The notes under the pieces were generated by a model, which worked only from the letters and a program-made list of their open reading frames with translations, searched no databases and had not been told where the DNA came from. The translations under genes and the position numbers were made by a program. Below are positions 21,701 through 24,313 of a DNA stretch of 24,313 nucleotides, piece by piece. Every line of letters begins with the position of its first letter. The stretch's first letter is position 1. The stretch is taken from the IMG/VR virus record IMGVR_UViG_3300010885_010166, positions 1 through 24,313 of that record, one strand, 5' to 3'. The DNA is from a virus.

Positions 21701-24202
21701 AACAGCATGTTGAACACTAAGTAATTGACTATCATCTCCGTTAGGAATAACACTGTCGGTCCATGTGGTGTTAACTTTATTAATAATATCTATTATTGTG
21801 TCAAACAATGGATTAATAATTGCAACTTCACTATCAGTAGCAGGTTCTATACTGATATTTTGAGAAGCAACTGAAAATCTTTGAACTAAATCATCGGTGG
21901 GTGTAATATTTTTTATAATTTTAACTGATAATTCTTTTAGATAACGAATGGCACCAGTAGTGGTACTTAATTCTCTTTCAATAGCACCGGTATACCCACT
22001 TTTATTCCAGTATTGAATTCCTGCAAAATTACTTTGTGTAAGTCCATTATATAATAAATCAAGTGCAATAGAGTCAACAATTAATCTTGTATCTCTACGA
22101 CACTTAATTTTACTGTATGGAAATGACCCTGCATAGATTACATTATTAATATAATTAATTGTATCTTCTTGTATAAACTTTCTGTTAGCTTGCATTAATA
22201 TTTCAGCACTAACAAAAGCAGCATCTGGACCAGTACTCTTATACATAGTGGGTGCAGCACTTGGTCCATTATTGATTATAGTAGTAATAATTCCAAACAA
22301 GGATGTTATTGAATCGGTTGCTATGCTACCGCCAAGTAATACAGTGTTTCTCACTTGTGAAAATAATCCACCTGATAGAGTATTTGTACATGTGGTATTA
22401 GTTATAACTTCCAAGCAACGAGCTTCAAGATAATTGATAGCATTACTAGTTTGTAGTTCCTGTCCTGCAATTAAACTAATCACTCCGTCATAATACGATA
22501 GCCCACTTTCTACCGCTTTTTGATTTCCACCAAATGCTGCGTCATATGCAACATTTTCAACCAATATGCCTACATCTCTTCGACATTTTTCTTGATTATA
22601 TGTAAATCTATACCATATACTCGATGGAGTACTTACATTACTTACTATTTGTTGATTTATATACTTAACAACTTGTTCTTGTAAAAACTGTTTACTGGCT
22701 AATAATAAAGTACGGGCATTAAAAAATCCTGGATTTTGCTCTCCCGCATTAATAGACATTCCGTTAACTATAGTACCTAAGCTAGTAGATACAACAATAG
22801 TGGTAGTATTAGCAATCCAGGTACCTGTACCAACCGCAGCAGGTACTTGTACAGTTTGACTTGGTACAAACATAGTACCATCTTTAAGCCACGGGCCGCT
22901 TTGATTAGTACAGTTTTGAATGTATGGAGAATGGAATAAATCAATTCGATCGCTGCCAGTTAGTGGAGGAAATGATGTTGCATACGCACCACGATTAAAT
23001 CCTTGAGCATACTGGCCTTCTAATAATCCACTACGTCCATTTAAGAAAGTCATATAGTTAAGATAGCATCCACTTTCTACATGAAATAAATCTTGTGTTT
23101 TATTAATCGGTTCAATAAACGTTGTACGGATATCACTACCTCTAATACTAGTATAAGGTTTCATTCTTAGAGGATTATCTTCTAGATAAAATCCAGCACT
23201 GACTAAAATTTGTGTACCAGGTTGATAGTACGGACTATTAAGTGCTGCTCCAATAGTACGGCAGGCACGACTTGCATCCATTGCACGACCGTCGTTGGTA
23301 TCATTACCGTCTACTGTAACATACAAAGTATTTGTAACTACTGGTGCAGTACCAATGGGATTTGTACCCCGTACTCTAATGTCACCATAAATGTCTGTTA
23401 AGCCTGCTTCGGGTCTAATATCAATGGTACCAGTGGTAGATGCAAGTACTCTAGTATATATATCGTGAACATAGGCTTCTGCCCATTGAGTACCAGTGTT
23501 ACCTAATTGTTGTTCAAGATCAACAGCAGGTATTATATCCCCTCCAATGGTCATTGTACTTGCAATTCCAACGCCTCCATTAACAACTAATGCACCGGTT
23601 TGCGTACTTGTAGATATATCACTTTGTTCTACAAATATCCTATCAGTTTTTAATGTTCCGGTAAAAGGATTATATCTTAATCCATTTCCTATTCCATCTT
23701 TGTCAACAAATACTATCTGATAAGATGAAGTATTCAATACAAAAGTAGGATAATAGTCTATATCAACATTAGTTGCGGTAACAACTACAGATAATGAAGT
23801 GTTAGCAGTTTCAATTCTGCCATATATAAATCCGCCAACGTTTAAATCTTTTTCAATACCAACGCCGCCAGATACATATAATGATGCAGTATTTCTATTA
23901 GCAGGAGTGTCGTACATGTCTGTAGGATCATACGGACGATTGTATTTGTTTTTAACATTATTTGGGCTAAGTATTCTCTGTTGTTCATTGTATATGAAAT
24001 TCCAAGAATTAGTTGCAGTACCTAAATTATAAGTTGAGGAAGTTTTTGGTATTAAATTGGTAATAAATTTTGCAAAAACGGCAATTGTACTAGTACTAGT
24101 ACTGGCTCCCAAAATAATATTTCCTGAAATGGACACCGTTCCATTCGTACCACTAGATACAATTTTATAATTACCTGGTAAATTTAATACGTTAGTTGTC
24201 AT
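18701..24202 (-). CDS. Giant virion structural protein with beta-helix and repeated CxRD modules (1833 aa)
   Basis: An 1833-aa predicted tail or baseplate-associated structural protein. Residues 1 to about 225 hold fibre repeats (TASLYVSGGVGIEKDLNVGG; STQTGALVVNGGVGIASTM). From about 293 a pectate-lyase-like beta-helix begins: LYVTVDGNDTNDGRAMDASR, CRTIGAAL, ILVSAGFYLEDNPLRMKPY and SIRGSDIRTTFIEP. Four helical modules of about 100 residues follow (cysteine cores at about 540, 701, 873 and 1035), with the pattern F-I-x-E...Y-I, then C-[RKY]-[RT]-D-x-G-x-I-V-D-x-x-x-x-D-x-x-x-G-G-N-x-x-S, then L-x-Y-W. Beta-helix-like sequence resumes near 1210-1340. A fifth module has its CQRD at 1674. The ending, FEYVGAGTNYGALPQ and FFTSTDQNGDFRIGPGLVIS, recurs in marine T4-like structural proteins. 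GAGGA precedes the ATG and an AATAAATA lies upstream. No catalytic site is recognised. Confidence 0.8.
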   Translation of the reverse strand: MTTNVLNLPGNYKIVSSGTNGTVSISGNIILGASTSTSTIAVFAKFITNLIPKTSSTYNLGTATNSWNFIYNEQQRILSPNNVKNKYNRPYDPTDMYDTPANRNTASLYVSGGVGIEKDLNVGGFIYGRIETANTSLSVVVTATNVDIDYYPTFVLNTSSYQIVFVDKDGIGNGLRYNPFTGTLKTDRIFVEQSDISTSTQTGALVVNGGVGIASTMTIGGDIIPAVDLEQQLGNTGTQWAEAYVHDIYTRVLASTTGTIDIRPEAGLTDIYGDIRVRGTNPIGTAPVVTNTLYVTVDGNDTNDGRAMDASRACRTIGAALNSPYYQPGTQILVSAGFYLEDNPLRMKPYTSIRGSDIRTTFIEPINKTQDLFHVESGCYLNYMTFLNGRSGLLEGQYAQGFNRGAYATSFPPLTGSDRIDLFHSPYIQNCTNQSGPWLKDGTMFVPSQTVQVPAAVGTGTWIANTTTIVVSTSLGTIVNGMSINAGEQNPGFFNARTLLLASKQFLQEQVVKYINQQIVSNVSTPSSIWYRFTYNQEKCRRDVGILVENVAYDAAFGGNQKAVESGLSYYDGVISLIAGQELQTSNAINYLEARCLEVITNTTCTNTLSGGLFSQVRNTVLLGGSIATDSITSLFGIITTIINNGPSAAPTMYKSTGPDAAFVSAEILMQANRKFIQEDTINYINNVIYAGSFPYSKIKCRRDTRLIVDSIALDLLYNGLTQSNFAGIQYWNKSGYTGAIERELSTTTGAIRYLKELSVKIIKNITPTDDLVQRFSVASQNISIEPATDSEVAIINPLFDTIIDIINKVNTTWTDSVIPNGDDSQLLSVQHAVTSLQNNKTYLQNEVNEYIQASVASGGLGYSSANYDVNRCKTDIGLIIDCICFDLLHGGNRQSIQAGVYYLGINSASSSIQGQIVQTTNAFTHLSTIAQEIIQNIRVTALQARVKQNLSLTPATATEAITLNAKVTKINSIITSITNASPGTSISLTKSADTNINNAYKNLLANKAFIVEEVIAYIDQTYNPGKFSYDEELCYRDTGLIVDAVSQDILLGGNKKSVDAGLAYWNFGYNQVQGQETTTTNAINHARDIALKIIANTTVIPQTGTTTVQVINTFFQYGADYMPQQAVTRNFGIITDIIQRGPLYAPISYAGGGLFALTGLNGSDVKISPTVTSVSQISGNKYLIGLSSPTIGFGTNSTLYFGETSIYPKRDSEVEALSLEYTGRASTWNNRKVDPIGSMGGSLVDGAVISSRSPIQSFVYDAFTQVNQGGRGVHITNDGYAQLVSVFTIFCSIGVQTDNGGIASIVNSNANFGDICLLSTGYGSRKFSGTVYNPPNKAYPDDPDLNIYYPNGYWPNNGQVRIFLPDLDDRPHISLVMETVPPETFKDFTGNVVPYVNDQGFPGFLNAAPNTGTLTTSSITITGIDTTGIAIGNTLYIRDQNASQTGTNGILYAASGTVVTALGYQSVTLNYALTSGGSDPLNTLNSYNNNYFDLYFCGNAYYTVLSSTVGNNPKPSGINILTTASTGGTIDQVSAHIQALTFLNTLTNQVVNNQLITRLQTSGPGGNNKGVPTYQTTASLVARGGLATTFIDLRFQEIKNIVDPTRIGQPFTLAAAEAVIKLSQRTKSGPTVQGGGDAITLIKANIEFLADEINARVKINNPSLSTQYDEFKCQRDIKIILQRLIYDIETGGRYNSVLTGLSYWSRDGAHHIVQLGEGVTRTDLFPDGATVNFYQRSYISASGYVFEYVGAGTNYGALPQRGVADPVQGKEVVQLDSGKVFFTSTDQNGDFRIGPGLVISQATGVLSGRTFTKSLFANMTPFILAIEGGGMG

Positions 24203-24219
24203 TCTCTGATCCTCAGATA

Positions 24220-24227
24220 TATTTATT
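24220..24227 (-). promoter_or_regulatory. Possible late promoter AATAAATA
   Basis: A one-mismatch variant of TATAAATA on the minus strand, directly after the stop of the entering gene and 17 nt before the ATG of the giant structural gene. It is placed like the three exact copies in this window and may drive the fibre operon. Confidence 0.5.
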
Positions 24228-24229
24228 TG

Positions 24230-24313
24230 TTAATGTACTCTTAGTTCAATTGCATCTACTAACGCACTACATTTATGTGGCCAGTTTGGGTGACTTTGGA
24301 ATCTTACTACCAC
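24230..24313 (-). CDS. C-terminal end of an upstream gene (partial)
   Basis: The minus-strand frame is open from the right edge to a TAA at 24230-24232, giving 27 residues: VVVRFQSHPNWPHK, then CSALVDAIELRVH. The ending resembles ordinary coding sequence and leaves a normal 27-nt gap to the next gene, but it is too short to identify. It could also be a chance open frame. Confidence 0.4.
   Translation of the reverse strand: MVVRFQSHPNWPHKCSALVDAIELRVH

Overview
The window is a stretch of an AT-rich, tailed double-stranded DNA phage genome of the T4-like (contractile-tail) superfamily, most like the T4-like phages found in marine samples. The assignment rests on three T4-type neck and tail proteins (gp13, gp14 and gp15 homologues), a T4 gp1-type deoxynucleotide kinase, exact T4-style late promoters (TATAAATA) in front of genes, and a long run of repeat-built fibre proteins of the kind seen in marine T4-like phages. 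No ribosomal, tRNA, CRISPR or insertion-sequence features were seen. The host cannot be deduced from this window.

Layout. Positions 1-1188 (minus strand) carry the start of a dNMP kinase gene and the gp13 neck gene. Positions 1217-4289 (plus strand) carry gp14, gp15 and a Nudix hydrolase. The 28 bp between gp13 and gp14 hold a TATAAATA element. From 4286 to 8942 (minus strand) lies a tight accessory cassette: a family-2 glycosyltransferase, a radical SAM protein with a SPASM-like tail, a TPR protein with two FkbM-type methyltransferase domains, and a GH130-like beta-propeller protein. From 9019 to 24202 (minus strand) lies a virion-fibre operon. In transcription order it holds an 1833-aa giant structural protein, a 136-aa small structural protein, a 461-aa fibre, a 302-aa fibre, a 1465-aa repeat fibre, a 73-aa protein, a 670-aa collagen-like fibre with a C-terminal S74 chaperone, and a 63-aa protein. 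The end of another gene enters at the right edge.

How the parts may work together. gp13, gp14 and gp15 form the neck and the head-proximal tail terminus. The large fibre operon probably builds the adsorption apparatus, with the S74 domain acting as a trimerisation chaperone for the collagen-like fibre. The accessory cassette looks like sugar and peptide (or glycan) modification chemistry. Because it sits beside late structural genes, decoration of virion fibres or of the host surface is a reasonable but unproven guess.

Most notable points: the start of gp15 lacks a usable start codon and may need a frameshift or unusual initiation next to a GGAGG plus hairpin; two late promoters sit exactly 7 nt before an ATG, implying nearly leaderless mRNAs; gp13 and gp14 are divergent; and the giant protein carries five copies of a Cys-Arg-Asp helical module, four of them apparently inserted in a beta-helix. 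Coding is dense: no gene-free stretch exceeds about 90 bases.
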